Shown: positions 29,224 to 38,903, counted from the stretch's first letter. The stretch: 64,000 bases of DNA from Opitutia bacterium UBA7876 (GCA_002500665.1 DLRY01000076.1:47599-111598); one strand, 5' to 3'. Notes: generated from the letters alone by a model not told the origin. Made by a program: numbers and translations.

Positions 29224-29952
29224 TTATCTCTTTAGCGTCGCCTTGGCGGCCGCGGCCCTTAGGGTCTTTGCATCGCTCGCGGCAAGGGGGCCATTCCAGC
29301 GAATGGAATGGGGGTCTTTTCCCGTGAGGGTTCCCCACAGGACGCATGCGGCGAGGTAGCCCCCATGGTCCGAGGGATGACTCCCGTCGGGCTTGTAGAG
29401 TTTCATGAACAAGGCCCTGTCCTGGCGGTGAATGATGGCAAAGGCATGGCCGACCGGGGCCAGTAGGACATCGTTATCCTTGGCCGCCTTTTCGTACGCG
29501 GCGCTGATCTTGCCATGCATGACGGGAAAGTCCGGAAAGATAGGCTTGTTGCGCTTGTCCCCGTTGCGACGGCCCCAAGTCATGAACAGGCATGGTTTGG
29601 CTCCCTGCTTGCCGATTGCCTTGCAAAGTCCCTTTGCAGCAGTATGGAAGCCTTGGGTATATTGTCCTCCCAGACCAGGCTTTTGGCTTTGATCCTGGAT
29701 CACCACGAAATCCCATTTGGCTGAGTGGAGGGCTTGCCGGCTCGTAGGGTTGGTGAGATGAAAATGCAGGTCCTTGCCCCCTGGGGTGACGAATCGCAAC
29801 TCGTATGAAGCGCCATCCCGGTTGAATACTTCCTTGATGAATTTGGCGCTTTGGGCGGTATAGCTGTTGCCGAGGAAAAGAATCTTCGTTGCCTCGGCCG
29901 ATGCGAACGAAACCAATAGGCTGCAAATGAATAGGGAAACAATAAACTTCAT
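29224..29952 (-). CDS. Exported SGNH-type hydrolase-like protein
   Basis: 242 residues from the ATG at 29952; the frame extends seven codons upstream. Signal peptide MKFIVSLFICSLLVSFASAE. The SGNH blocks seen are KILFLGNSYTAQSAKF (block I, where Ser of GNSYT is the likely nucleophile), WDFVVIQDQSQKPGLGGQY, and a C-terminal SHPSDHGGYLAACVLWG with the Asp/His pair of block V (GSHPSDHGG). It resembles DUF4886/SGNH esterases that deacetylate or de-esterify carbohydrates. It converges tail to tail with the YHYH gene with only three bases between the stop codons. Confidence 0.8.
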   Translation of the reverse strand: MKFIVSLFICSLLVSFASAEATKILFLGNSYTAQSAKFIKEVFNRDGASYELRFVTPGGKDLHFHLTNPTSRQALHSAKWDFVVIQDQSQKPGLGGQYTQGFHTAAKGLCKAIGKQGAKPCLFMTWGRRNGDKRNKPIFPDFPVMHGKISAAYEKAAKDNDVLLAPVGHAFAIIHRQDRALFMKLYKPDGSHPSDHGGYLAACVLWGTLTGKDPHSIRWNGPLAASDAKTLRAAAAKATLKR

Positions 29953-30230
29953 GTTGTTCGTGTTGGGGAACATGGTCTCCCAACGACTCGATCAGGACAA
30001 GAAGATACTTGAGAGGTTTGGAAGAAACTTCAACTAATCGACAAAGCTCTTTACCAACCATTAGGTGCCCGGGCGGTCCTCATTGATTGCGATTGATGCG
30101 TTTGCCTTTCAGCATAAGTGACGGTCCGATCAATTTGGTCCTTCACGCCCTCAATCACTTCAAGGTGAATCCGAATAAGTGATCCTCTCTTGACCTGACC
30201 GAATCTTTTTGGCCGGAAGGCTGGCCAAGG
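29953..30230. other. Intergenic stretch, no gene seen
   Basis: About 278 bases between the start of the SGNH gene and the stop of the DUF1592 gene, both on the minus strand. No open frame with family resemblance was found. A short hairpin, TTGGCC (30209-30214) pairing with GGCCAA (30223-30228), lies just past the DUF1592 stop. On the minus strand it is followed by A, not T, residues, so it is not a standard intrinsic terminator. The rest is AT-richer than the genes and may hold the SGNH promoter. Confidence 0.4.
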
Positions 30231-32780
30231 TTACTTGTTCAGGAAGATCTTGCTGTGCACGACCAAGTGAACCAGGTCGCGCAGGCGATTGCCATCCTTC
30301 TTCAATTCGGCCGTGATCCTGTCGATTTCACCACGGTCACCAGCTTCGAGCAAGCGACCGGTGGCGTAGGTCAGCATCTTTTCGGTCAGGCAGTGGGCGA
30401 CTTGTGATTCACGCTCCAAAAGCATGGCTTTGAATTCCATGAGGTTCTTGACTTCACGCCCGTTCGCGAGAACTGCGACGGTATCGATCGGCGGCGCTTG
30501 CTTGGCTTTTTTGTCCACCTTCGGGTAGTTGTCGCGCCAACGCCCGATCGGGTCGAAGCTTTCCAGCGCGTAGCCCATTGGATCGATCTTCTGGTGGCAA
30601 CTCATGCACGCTTCCTGGTTGCGGTGGATCGCCAGTTGCTCCTTGAGGGTTTTCACCCCGCGCAGGTCGGGCGATAGCGGTTCCACGTCGGGCGGAGGTG
30701 AGGGTGGGGGCGTGCCAAGGATGTTTTCGAGCACGTACACGCCACGAACGATCGGGGAGGTGTCCACTCCATTGGCCGTCACGGTCATGACTGCAGGCAT
30801 GGTCAGCAAGCCACCGCGCCGGGTATCCTCCAACTTCACTTTACGCAAGTGCTCGCCAACCACCTTCTGTTTGTAAATGAGTTCGCCGAGCAATTTGTTC
30901 ATGAAAGTATAATCGGAATCGATGAAGTTGCGTATTGGCCCATTGTTTTGCAAGAGGTCGCTGAAGAATGCATCGACCTGTGGGATCAGGATGTCCTTCA
31001 CCCGGAAGTAATGCCCGAAGGGGCCTCTTTTATCCGGTTCCATGCGCCCGAGCTCGTGGAGCTTGAGCCAACGTTCGGGAAAATGTCGGCCAAAGGCGGC
31101 CGACTTTGGATCGTTCAACATCCTCTCGGTTTGGCGGCGCAACTCGGCGGGGTTCGACAATTTGCCTGTCCGGGCAAGCTTCATCAACGCATCATCGGGC
31201 ATCGACGACCAGAGGAAGTAGCTCAAGCGCGAAGCGAGGGCGAAGTCGTCCAGTTTCCCTGGATTCTGACTCAGGTATACGAAGTCGGGCGAACAGAGAA
31301 TGGCGGAGTAGGCGCCTTTCATCGCTTCCTGTTTAGAGTTACCGTCCGCCATCAATTGTTCCGCAAGTTCGACGAAGGAGTTCACTTCCTCGGGTGCGAC
31401 CGGCCGCCGGAAGGCTCGCTCGGCAAAAGCGTGAAAGAGCTTTTGCGCGTCGGCATCCTCGATCGGCCCCTTTCCGTAAAGCGCGGTGTGGCTTTCGGGC
31501 GGCCACTCTTGGGGCATGGGTTCGATACGGTAGCTGTGTACGCGCAGAGTCGGCCCGAGATAGCCTTTCTTGAAAAGTACGTCAGCGACCTCCTTCTTGA
31601 AGTCTTTCTGCTTGCGGTCGATCTGCTCGTATTCTTTCGGGTACCATTGTTCGAGCAGGATGTGCCAGGCGTTGTGCCGGAACCAAGGACCATTCTCCCA
31701 GCCGATCCAGCTACTCCACGGATTGTCGATCCAAGTTTCGAAAGAGAAGGTTCGTTTCCTGCCATCGCCGGGCAAAGTCCACCGTTTGATCCGATGGTGT
31801 CGCGGTCCCCGCTTGTGCTCATTGCGCTGCAAGTAGAGACCAACCTCGAATGGCTCTTCGGAACTTTGGCGGCCCTGGTGGATAAGGCCTCCCTCGCGCA
31901 CCGTCCAATTGCCCCAGGCATCCGGCTTCGGGTTATGAGCGGAGACCTCTACGGTGATCCTGTAGTTCGCAGGCCGGCGCATCCCGCCAACGTACTTGTC
32001 CGGACCAATCCGGTTGTAGCGGTCCCAACGCTGAAACACTTCGTCGTAGGTTTCGTTTTTGTCTCTCTGATATTTGCCAAGGCTTCCGCCGGCAAGGGTC
32101 TTGGTGCAAATAGGAGCGGTGAAGGTTTCCGCTTCAAAAGGTTTTTGCGGCTCGTTGTAAGTCGCCATGTCGATGGTCTCTTCCGCAGCGCCGATGAGCA
32201 TCTTTAGAAGAAAGTCGGACATTACCAGTTGCTGGCCGATATTGTCGAAACCCTCCGCCTCTTCATCGTCCTGAAAACTGCGCGTAGGCTCGATTGTCTT
32301 CTGGGCAGTGATACCGTTGCCGTTGAAGTCGTAAAGCCCGGATACCACGGTGGGTTCGAAATCCGGGTGTTTGATCCCAAACAGGTCGCGCAGCGTGTTG
32401 CGCAGTTCGAATTTGTTGAGCCGCCGGATGACTGCCTGACCCCCGGTGCTCTCGCGCTGGGCGTAGGCACGCTGCAAAGCGGGCGTCAGTCCGTTAATTA
32501 ACCTGGCGGTTTCCTCGAAAGGCGGCTTCGGCTGCTTCTTCGGCGGCATTTCGCCGAGGTTCAGTTGATCGAGAATTCCCTGCCACGCTTCGAGCGTATG
32601 CAGATCGGTAAGATCATTCCCAAGCGTGTCGAAACGCAACTCGCCCTTTTGTTTGTCGGGACCGTGGCACTCGAAGCAATGCGCCTTGAGAAAGGGCTTG
32701 TGCGCTTCGAGGGCCGAGTCGGCCCCCCACAACGACTTGAAGCCACAAATAATTGAGATCAAGAGGAGTTGTATTTTCAC
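30231..32780 (-). CDS. DUF1592-type cytochrome-like exported protein (PSCyt1-DUF1587-DUF1592-DUF1588-DUF1585)
   Basis: 849 residues with signal MKIQLLLISIICGFKSLWGA. A haem c motif CFECH is at residues 35-39 in a PSCyt1-like segment. Next come DUF1587 (VIRRLNKFELRNTLRDLFGI), an inserted region, DUF1595-like (FAERAFRRPVAPEEVNSFVE), DUF1592 (LCSPDFVYL, LASRLSYFLWSSMPDDALMK, FGRHFPERWLKLHELGRMEP), DUF1588 (RRGGLLTMPAVMTVTANGVD, TSPIVRGVYVLENILGTPPP with a second CxxCH at CMSCHQKIDPMGYALESFDP) and DUF1585 at the end (LTEKMLTYATGR). This is the standard PVC architecture; function unknown. It is 35 bases after its usual partner, the DUF1552 gene. Confidence 0.92.
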   Translation of the reverse strand: MKIQLLLISIICGFKSLWGADSALEAHKPFLKAHCFECHGPDKQKGELRFDTLGNDLTDLHTLEAWQGILDQLNLGEMPPKKQPKPPFEETARLINGLTPALQRAYAQRESTGGQAVIRRLNKFELRNTLRDLFGIKHPDFEPTVVSGLYDFNGNGITAQKTIEPTRSFQDDEEAEGFDNIGQQLVMSDFLLKMLIGAAEETIDMATYNEPQKPFEAETFTAPICTKTLAGGSLGKYQRDKNETYDEVFQRWDRYNRIGPDKYVGGMRRPANYRITVEVSAHNPKPDAWGNWTVREGGLIHQGRQSSEEPFEVGLYLQRNEHKRGPRHHRIKRWTLPGDGRKRTFSFETWIDNPWSSWIGWENGPWFRHNAWHILLEQWYPKEYEQIDRKQKDFKKEVADVLFKKGYLGPTLRVHSYRIEPMPQEWPPESHTALYGKGPIEDADAQKLFHAFAERAFRRPVAPEEVNSFVELAEQLMADGNSKQEAMKGAYSAILCSPDFVYLSQNPGKLDDFALASRLSYFLWSSMPDDALMKLARTGKLSNPAELRRQTERMLNDPKSAAFGRHFPERWLKLHELGRMEPDKRGPFGHYFRVKDILIPQVDAFFSDLLQNNGPIRNFIDSDYTFMNKLLGELIYKQKVVGEHLRKVKLEDTRRGGLLTMPAVMTVTANGVDTSPIVRGVYVLENILGTPPPSPPPDVEPLSPDLRGVKTLKEQLAIHRNQEACMSCHQKIDPMGYALESFDPIGRWRDNYPKVDKKAKQAPPIDTVAVLANGREVKNLMEFKAMLLERESQVAHCLTEKMLTYATGRLLEAGDRGEIDRITAELKKDGNRLRDLVHLVVHSKIFLNK

Positions 32781-32815
32781 AATTCCCTTGTCCCTACGGT
32801 GTTCCGTCCTCGAAA

Positions 32816-34078
32816 CTAGACCGACTTTGACTCCAGGCCGGTTAAAGTGCCCGTGCTCGTCCCGAAACGGTCCACCTCCAGACCAAAGTTCTGCAGCATG
32901 GACAACAACAAGTTACAGGCCTTCACCCGCTCGAATTTCCCCTCAGGCAAAACGACGTGCTCGCCCAATTTGAATCCGCCGCCGGCGAGGACGAGGGGCA
33001 TGTTCTTGCACGAATGGGTTCCGGTCGCCATGCCGCAACCAAACAGGATCATGGTGTGGTCGAACAACGTTCCTCCGTTCATCGGGTCTTCCTTCTCCTT
33101 CAACAGATCGATGAGGTAAGCCATTTGCGCGATTTGGTTGCGCTCGATCTTCTTTAATGCGTCGGTATGGTCCGGTCGCTCTCCGTGATGGGAGAAGCCA
33201 TGATAGCCCCCCTGCAGGCCGAAGTCGCCGTTGGAAAACCCACTGGAGAGAGTCATGATGCGGGTGGAATCGGTCTCGATCGCCAGAGCCATTAACTCCA
33301 TCATGATCTTCATTTCATCCGCGGTCTGCGGCTGGGGGCGCGGTTCTTCCATCTTGGTCTTCGGCTTCGGCCGGTCGAGCCAAGGCTCTTGCAAATCGAT
33401 TTTCTTTTCCAAGCTACGAACGGAATCCAGATACTCGGCGAACTTCTGTTGGTCTTGCTTGCCCAATTCACGGTTCACCGCCTTTGCCTTGTCGAGGACC
33501 GAGTCCAGAATGCTGCCATGCCGCTTCAGACGCAGCCGTTCCTGTTTCATCGCCTCGGGGGTGTCCTCAAGGAACAGCTTGCGATACATGGCCGTGACGT
33601 CGATCGAAGGCACCTGCACGCCCGTGCGGGTGAAACTGGTTTGGTTGCTTTCCTTCACTTTCAGAGTCATCGAAGGATAGCGGGTGGCCGCGCCGACGAA
33701 TTCGGCCGCCTTCTGATCCATGCTTATGTTCCCTTCGGGGAAACTCGAGGACATGTCCGGACGGATTCCATTTAGAAAAGTCGGTACGCAAGCGTGTCCT
33801 CCGGTAAGGCCGTGATCGAGGTTCGAGAAGACACTGAAATCCTTGCGGTGCTTGCTTAACGGTTGAAGCGTTGGCGACATCTCGTAATCGCTTCCACCGG
33901 TTGTGGGGAAGAACGCCTTCTGGTAGACCCCATAGTTGTTCGACAGGCATACCATTCTCTTGACGGCCTTTTTCCCATCGACCGCCCGGGCGACCGGAGA
34001 TAGGGATTCCATCACCGGAAGGGCAATCGCCACTCCTCCTGCGCGAAGGAAGCTTCTTCGTGTCAATGCGGGTCTCAT
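32816..34078 (-). CDS. DUF1552 family exported protein
   Basis: 420 residues with a twin-arginine-like signal (LTRRSFLRAGGVAIALPVME). DUF1552 features: RMVCLSNNYGVYQKAFFPTT, HRKDFSVFSNLDHGLTGGHA, FLNGIRPDMSSSFPEGNISM, DQKAAEFVGAATRYPSMTLK, LDSVRSLEKKIDLQEPWLDR, LMALAIETDSTRIMTLSSGF, GFSHHGERPDHTDALKKIER and MNGGTLFDHTMILFGCGMAT. Partner of the DUF1592 protein downstream, as DUF1501 is of DUF1553; both pairs occur in this window. The biochemical role is not known. Confidence 0.92.
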   Translation of the reverse strand: MRPALTRRSFLRAGGVAIALPVMESLSPVARAVDGKKAVKRMVCLSNNYGVYQKAFFPTTGGSDYEMSPTLQPLSKHRKDFSVFSNLDHGLTGGHACVPTFLNGIRPDMSSSFPEGNISMDQKAAEFVGAATRYPSMTLKVKESNQTSFTRTGVQVPSIDVTAMYRKLFLEDTPEAMKQERLRLKRHGSILDSVLDKAKAVNRELGKQDQQKFAEYLDSVRSLEKKIDLQEPWLDRPKPKTKMEEPRPQPQTADEMKIMMELMALAIETDSTRIMTLSSGFSNGDFGLQGGYHGFSHHGERPDHTDALKKIERNQIAQMAYLIDLLKEKEDPMNGGTLFDHTMILFGCGMATGTHSCKNMPLVLAGGGFKLGEHVVLPEGKFERVKACNLLLSMLQNFGLEVDRFGTSTGTLTGLESKSV

Positions 34079-34165
34079 GAGAATGTGCGGCTCGGGCGTT
34101 GTAATGCGGCGTTCTTCGCCAAGAGTCTATACTGAAGCACGTGAAAAATAGCATGTCTAACACGA

Positions 34166-34187
34166 AAAACGGGAACCAACCCGTTTT
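34166..34187. repeat. Perfect 8-bp hairpin in a divergent intergenic region
   Basis: AAAACGGG (34166-34173), loop AACCAA, CCCGTTTT (34180-34187). GC-rich core with A on one side and T on the other, the shape of a bidirectional intrinsic terminator. Both flanking genes start here rather than end (DUF1552 leftward from 34078, cysteine hydrolase rightward from 34298), so it would end antisense or short transcripts, or act as a leader structure. The remaining 219-base gap shows no gene. Confidence 0.45.
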
Positions 34188-34297
34188 GTAGCACAGGGAC
34201 GGCGGATTCGCTTTTTGTTTCGGAGGCAGGGCCTGCTAAACCCGATCTATTCCAAATAGAGGTTGCAAGCGGGGCGGGATTTATTGTCCACTTGATT

Positions 34298-35155
34298 GTG
34301 AAAACGTTCCTCCTCACCCTGCTCGCCATGATTCCAACGTCGCTTTTCCCCCAAGCAAAGCTTTCACTTGCCTTGCGTTCAAGGACTGGTCCGGACGCCG
34401 ATCAGGCTGTCGCGAAAAAGGTTGAATGGAAGGCGTCTCAAACCGCCCTGATCATATGCGACATGTGGGATGATCACTGGTGCAAGTCCGCGGTCCGCAG
34501 GGTGGTCGAGTTGGCTGGTCCGATGAACGAGGTCGTACGGCAGGCGCGCTCCATGGGGATTTTGATCATTCACGCTCCGAGCAGTGTGGTGGATTTTTAC
34601 CAAAGTGCGCCGCAACGCAAATACGCTCGGCGCGCTCCATTCGCAAAGTCCCCTGTTCCACTGAGCGTAAAAGAGAGATGGGGGACCAAATGGTGTTCGC
34701 CGGACCCGGCGTTGGAGGGCGTGTTGCCGATTGACGATTCGGACATGGGGTGCAGTTGCCCTGAACCGAAGTGCGCCATTCGCGAAGCCTGGACGAGACA
34801 AATCAAACGTATCGGAATTGAAAAGGGAGATGCCATTACCGACAATGGGCAGGAGACCTACAACCTCCTTGCGATGAAGAAAATCGACAACGTGATTCCT
34901 TGCGGGGTTCATCTTAACATGTGCGTTTTGGGCAGACCTTTTGGTATCAGGCAAATGGTAAAAGTCGGAAAAAACGTCGCTCTTGTGCGTGACATGACGG
35001 ACACGATGTACAATCCGCAACGGCCTCCCGGAGTTGATCATTTTACGGGAACCGATCTGGTGATCGGTCACGTGGAGCGTTATTGGTGCCCCACCTTTAC
35101 GAGCGACGCGATCGCAGGGGGCAAGCCATTCCGTTTTCGCGAAGACAAGCGTTAG
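34298..35155 (+). CDS. Exported isochorismatase-like cysteine hydrolase
   Basis: 285 residues from the GTG at 34298 (a TTG at 34292 would add two). Signal MKTFLLTLLAMIPTSLFPQA. The isochorismatase-like fold is shown by TALIICDMWDDHWC (Asp55), VVRQARSMGILIIHAPSS, AITDNGQETYNLLAMKKIDN and VIPCGVHLNMCVLGRPFGIR, with Cys209 as the expected nucleophile and Asp55 as its partner. Family members cleave C-N bonds (nicotinamide, carbamoylsarcosine and others) or ether bonds. The substrate cannot be read from the sequence. Export is unusual for the family but seen in PVC genomes. It begins the plus-strand run of secreted enzymes. Confidence 0.82.
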   Translation: MKTFLLTLLAMIPTSLFPQAKLSLALRSRTGPDADQAVAKKVEWKASQTALIICDMWDDHWCKSAVRRVVELAGPMNEVVRQARSMGILIIHAPSSVVDFYQSAPQRKYARRAPFAKSPVPLSVKERWGTKWCSPDPALEGVLPIDDSDMGCSCPEPKCAIREAWTRQIKRIGIEKGDAITDNGQETYNLLAMKKIDNVIPCGVHLNMCVLGRPFGIRQMVKVGKNVALVRDMTDTMYNPQRPPGVDHFTGTDLVIGHVERYWCPTFTSDAIAGGKPFRFREDKR

Positions 35156-35187
35156 CAACCCGACCTCCGCGTTCCCTGCGAACTTTG

Positions 35188-37983
35188 ATGAGCGTTAAGT
35201 ACGTCCGGGTACTCGCACTCCTCGCCTTCCTTCCCGGTTGGTTTGCCATTGCTCAAATTCATGGGCAACCCTTGCGCGCCGGAGCCTATGTGCAGGACGT
35301 GACCGGTTCCTTTGATTCGTACCTGGTCAGCGGAGGGTTCACCGAGCGCAGGCGCGGGAAGATGAATCCCGGGGATCTCAAGGCCCGCTGCTTCGTCCTC
35401 CAGCGAGGCAAGGCGAGCATCGCGATTGCCATCGTCGACAGTTGCATGATCCCCCGGACCGTCTGCGACGAAGCGAAGAAGTTGGCCTCGAAACAAACGG
35501 GCATACCGACCGACCGGATCCTCATCGCCGCGACTCACACCCACAGTGCCCCGAGTGTCATGAATTACTGCCTCGGCACCATGGCCGACCCCGCTTATAC
35601 CAAATTCCTGCCCCCCAAGATTGCCGAGGGCATCCGGCAGGCTCATGCCAAGCTGGAACCCGCCCGCATCGGATGGAGCCAAGTCCGGGCACCCGGATTC
35701 ACCCATTGCCGCCGCTGGATCACCAGGCCGGACCGCATGCAGTTCGACCCCTTTGGTAACCGGACCGTCCGGGCTATGATGCACCCGGGCTACCTGAACC
35801 GTAATTACGTCGGGCCTTCCGCTCCGGTGGATGATGAACTCTCGGTGATTTCCATTCAGACCTCGAAAGGCAAGCCGCTCGGGGTGTTGACCAATTTCTC
35901 GATGCATTACCATGGTGGCGGTGGTCCCGCGGATTACTTCGGGCTCTTCGCCGACCGCTTGTCCAAGCGCCTGGAATCCGAAGGACGCATTCCGGTCTGC
36001 GCAATGTCGCAGGGAACAAGTGGCGACCTGCACTGGATGAATTACGGCAAGCCCAATAAGGGTTCCAACGTCTCCCGCTATGCGGATGGACTTGTCGAGC
36101 TTGTGGTTCAGGCGATGAAGAATATTCGCTATCAGGATGAGCCCACCATGGCCATGGACCAAAGGATCATAACCTTGTCCCGCCGGCTACCTGATGAGCA
36201 GCGCCTCGTCTGGGCCGAACGGTTACTCGACAAAATGAATGGGCGACGCCCGAAAACGAGACCCGAGGTCTATGCCGAACAGGCTCGCTACCTTCACGAG
36301 AACCCGACCGAAAAGCTAGTGCTTCAGACCTTGCGTATTGGAGACCTTGGGATCACCACTCTCCCCAACGAAGTCTACTCGATTACGGGTTTGAAGCTGA
36401 AGGCCCGCAGTCCGTTTCCCGCCACCTTCAACGTCGAGTTGGCCAATGGGGCGGCCGGATATATCCCGCCCCCCGCTCAACATGCCCTTGGAGGCTACAC
36501 CACTTGGCCCGCCCGCACCGCGGGGCTGGAGGTCGAGGCCGAACCAAAGATCGTCGAGACTTTGTTGAGCTCCCTGGAGTTTCTGGCGGGCAAGCCCCGC
36601 CGTGCCCCCGCTGTCTCCCATGGCTCCTATGCCAGGGCCATCTTGGCCGAAAAGCCCCTGGCCTACTGGAGGTGTGAGGAGTTTGAGGGCAACCGATTGG
36701 CGGACGTTTCAGGCCATGGCCGGCCGGGCAAAATCGAAGGCATTGTGGCCTACCACCTGCCTGGCCCGAAGAACCCCTCCTTTTCAGCAGATGCGAGAAA
36801 TGCTTCGCTTCAGTTGGCTGGCGGGACGGTCTCCGCCGCCATCCCCAATGCCGTGAGCCTCTCCTTCTGGTTCTGGAACGGCATGAGCAGTTCGGCCCGG
36901 GATGATACCGGAGAACTCGTTGCCCTGGCTGATTCCTTTTCGCTGCGCATCGGGGGCAAGGCGGATGGCGAAGCGCGCGGCCACTTCCTCCTGAAGGACG
37001 GCGAAAAGCAATTCAAGGGAACCACGGAGCTCGGCTTCAGGTCATGGAGCCATGTCTTGCTTTCATGGGAGGGCGCTGCAATGAACCTTTTTTTAGATGG
37101 CGATCCGGAACCCGAGATTCGGGCCAAACTTTCGCCTCTGCCGTCGGGCCTTTGGAGATTCGGAGGCGATCTTCCCTTTGAGGGCCGGCTCGACGAGATC
37201 GCCTGGTTCAATTCTTCCCTGTCAGGCCAAGATGCCAAACGCCTCCATACTCTCTCCGGCATCACTCCACCGCCAAAACCTCGGCCTCCACGGACTGCGA
37301 TGACGCGGGGCCCTACCGATGCCTACGCCGAGGCAGTCATGCAATCCAAGCCCATCGCCTACTGGCGCCTTCGTGAATCGGCCAAGGACAGCTCACCCAA
37401 GTCCCGGCATGGAAAGTTTGAAAAAGGGGCCAGCCCCAATGCCTCCGAAAATGATTCTTTTGAAGGAGGACGGATGCGGGCTGAGATTGAAGGGATCGGA
37501 GATACCTACACCATCGAGTTCTGGTTCCGCAACAGCCTGCCCAATGAGAGTCGTCCCGTGACCGCCTATCTCTTTTCGCGAGGCATCGACGGTATGAAGG
37601 CAGCGGAGGGCGATCATCTTGGAATCGGAGGGACCTACGCCTCGACCGGCCGCCTGCTGGTCTATCAGGGAAACCAAAGCAAAGGGCTTTTGACCGGTTC
37701 GGCCAAAGTGGAGCCCAAGAGCTGGCACCATGTCGCGATGGTACGTGACGGCGAGCGCATCCGAGTCTACCTAAACGGAAACACAAAGCCCGACATTGAT
37801 GGCAAGTTCGCGCGTTCCTACCCGAAAAGCCATCCCCAGTTCTTTCTCGGCGGCCGTAACGACAATTTCGCAAACCTCAAGGGGAGCCTAGACGAAGTCG
37901 CTCTTTACGACCGAGTCCTTTCACCCAAAGAGATAGGCGTTCACTATCGGATGGTTATGCTGTCACCTTCCGGCAAGGAGTAA
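35188..37983 (+). CDS. Ceramidase-like exported protein with two LamG-type domains
   Basis: 931 residues from the ATG at 35188 with signal VRVLALLAFLPGWFAIAQIH. Residues about 30-470 resemble neutral/alkaline non-lysosomal ceramidase-like proteins: RAGAYVQDVTGSFDSYLVSG, KARCFVLQRGKASIAIAIVD, RILIAATHTHSAPSVMNYCL (THTHS zinc-type motif), NFSMHYHGGGGPADYFGLFA and CAMSQGTSGDLHWMNYG. Two concanavalin/LamG-like domains follow (about 530-700, LAYWRCEEFEGNRLADVSGH, and 740-925, IAYWRLRESAKDSSPKSRHG ... GSLDEVALYDRVLSPKEIG). The LamG pair suggests binding to a polysaccharide or surface. PVC members of this family are many and their amide substrates are unproven; sphingolipids are only one option. Confidence 0.8.
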   Translation: MSVKYVRVLALLAFLPGWFAIAQIHGQPLRAGAYVQDVTGSFDSYLVSGGFTERRRGKMNPGDLKARCFVLQRGKASIAIAIVDSCMIPRTVCDEAKKLASKQTGIPTDRILIAATHTHSAPSVMNYCLGTMADPAYTKFLPPKIAEGIRQAHAKLEPARIGWSQVRAPGFTHCRRWITRPDRMQFDPFGNRTVRAMMHPGYLNRNYVGPSAPVDDELSVISIQTSKGKPLGVLTNFSMHYHGGGGPADYFGLFADRLSKRLESEGRIPVCAMSQGTSGDLHWMNYGKPNKGSNVSRYADGLVELVVQAMKNIRYQDEPTMAMDQRIITLSRRLPDEQRLVWAERLLDKMNGRRPKTRPEVYAEQARYLHENPTEKLVLQTLRIGDLGITTLPNEVYSITGLKLKARSPFPATFNVELANGAAGYIPPPAQHALGGYTTWPARTAGLEVEAEPKIVETLLSSLEFLAGKPRRAPAVSHGSYARAILAEKPLAYWRCEEFEGNRLADVSGHGRPGKIEGIVAYHLPGPKNPSFSADARNASLQLAGGTVSAAIPNAVSLSFWFWNGMSSSARDDTGELVALADSFSLRIGGKADGEARGHFLLKDGEKQFKGTTELGFRSWSHVLLSWEGAAMNLFLDGDPEPEIRAKLSPLPSGLWRFGGDLPFEGRLDEIAWFNSSLSGQDAKRLHTLSGITPPPKPRPPRTAMTRGPTDAYAEAVMQSKPIAYWRLRESAKDSSPKSRHGKFEKGASPNASENDSFEGGRMRAEIEGIGDTYTIEFWFRNSLPNESRPVTAYLFSRGIDGMKAAEGDHLGIGGTYASTGRLLVYQGNQSKGLLTGSAKVEPKSWHHVAMVRDGERIRVYLNGNTKPDIDGKFARSYPKSHPQFFLGGRNDNFANLKGSLDEVALYDRVLSPKEIGVHYRMVMLSPSGKE

Positions 37984-38111
37984 TGCGCCTGTTTCGCCGG
38001 GCCTGAAGCGTCCGATACGCATTGCAATGGAAAACCTTTCCCTTATGCCTTGAACTTCCCATTGGTCGGAATGGCGATCCCCTCGTATTCTCTCGAAGGC
38101 TCTAGCTCACG

Positions 38112-38903
38112 ATGAAAAAAACTTTTCCATACCTGTCCCTAATCATGTCCACCCTTTCCTTTTCCCATGCCGCTCCCCTCGTCGTGGCCCACCGGGGGGC
38201 CTCGCACGATGCCCCGGAAAACACCCTTCCGGCCTTCGAGCTTGCCTGGCAAAAGGGAGCCGATGCCATCGAGGGAGACTTCCTCCTCACCAAGGACAAC
38301 CAAATCGTTTGCATTCACGACAAGCAAACCGGACGATTGGCCGGTCGCAAGTTGGTGGTTAAGGATTCCACCCTTGCCCAATTGCGGGAACTGGACGTCG
38401 GTTCCTGGAAACACGAAAAATTCAAGGGCACGAGAATCCCAACGATAGCGGAGGTCTTTTCCACCATCCCCGAGGGCAAGCAAATCTTCGTGGAAGTAAA
38501 GTGTGGCAAGGAAATCATTCCTCACTTGGTCAAGGAGATCGGGAAGAGTAAGCTGATGGCCGAACAAATCGTTTTGATTTGCTTCGGGCAGGAGGTCGTC
38601 AAGGCCTTCAAGCAAGCCATGCCTAAGAACAAGGCTTATTGGCTGTGCAGCTTCAAGCAGAATGAGGAAGGCCTCTGGGAACCCTCGCTCGAGACCGTTC
38701 TGGCGACACTCAAAGAGACCAAGGCGGACGGGCTTGATTCACATCATGGCATTCCGAGAGCGGCCGCCCGCAAGATCATGAACGCGGGATACGAATGGCA
38801 TGCCTGGACGGTCAACGACGGCGCCACCGCCAAGAAGTTGAAAGCTCTTGGGATTCATTCCATCACAACCGACCGCCCCAGCTTGATTAGAAGCTCCCTC
38901 TGA
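38112..38903 (+). CDS. Exported glycerophosphodiester phosphodiesterase
   Basis: 263 residues with signal KTFPYLSLIMSTLSFSHA. Hydrolyses glycerophosphodiesters to glycerol 3-phosphate and an alcohol. The GDPD core is complete: VVAHRGASHDAPENTLPAFE (catalytic His and Glu-Asn), GADAIEGDFLLTKDNQIVCI, HDKQTGRLAGRKLVVKDSTL, AQLRELDVGSW, TIAEVFSTIPEGKQIFVEVK and the final AGYEWHAWTVNDGATAKKLK and GIHSITTDRP. In most GDPDs the third block is EGDVRLTKDG; here it is EGDFLLTKDN with the acidic metal ligands kept. It is 13 bases from the next gene. Lipid headgroup or teichoic-type debris could be the substrate. Confidence 0.9.
   Translation: MKKTFPYLSLIMSTLSFSHAAPLVVAHRGASHDAPENTLPAFELAWQKGADAIEGDFLLTKDNQIVCIHDKQTGRLAGRKLVVKDSTLAQLRELDVGSWKHEKFKGTRIPTIAEVFSTIPEGKQIFVEVKCGKEIIPHLVKEIGKSKLMAEQIVLICFGQEVVKAFKQAMPKNKAYWLCSFKQNEEGLWEPSLETVLATLKETKADGLDSHHGIPRAAARKIMNAGYEWHAWTVNDGATAKKLKALGIHSITTDRPSLIRSSL

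Noticed and set aside
30209..30228. Hairpin TTGGCC/GGCCAA after the DUF1592 stop as a terminator
   Set aside because: On the gene's strand the stem is followed by A residues, not a T run, so the intrinsic terminator rule is not met.
30849..32207. 452-residue plus-strand open frame opposite the DUF1592 gene
   Set aside because: Shadow frame; no signal, motif or ribosome site, and the opposite strand has a complete DUF1592 architecture.
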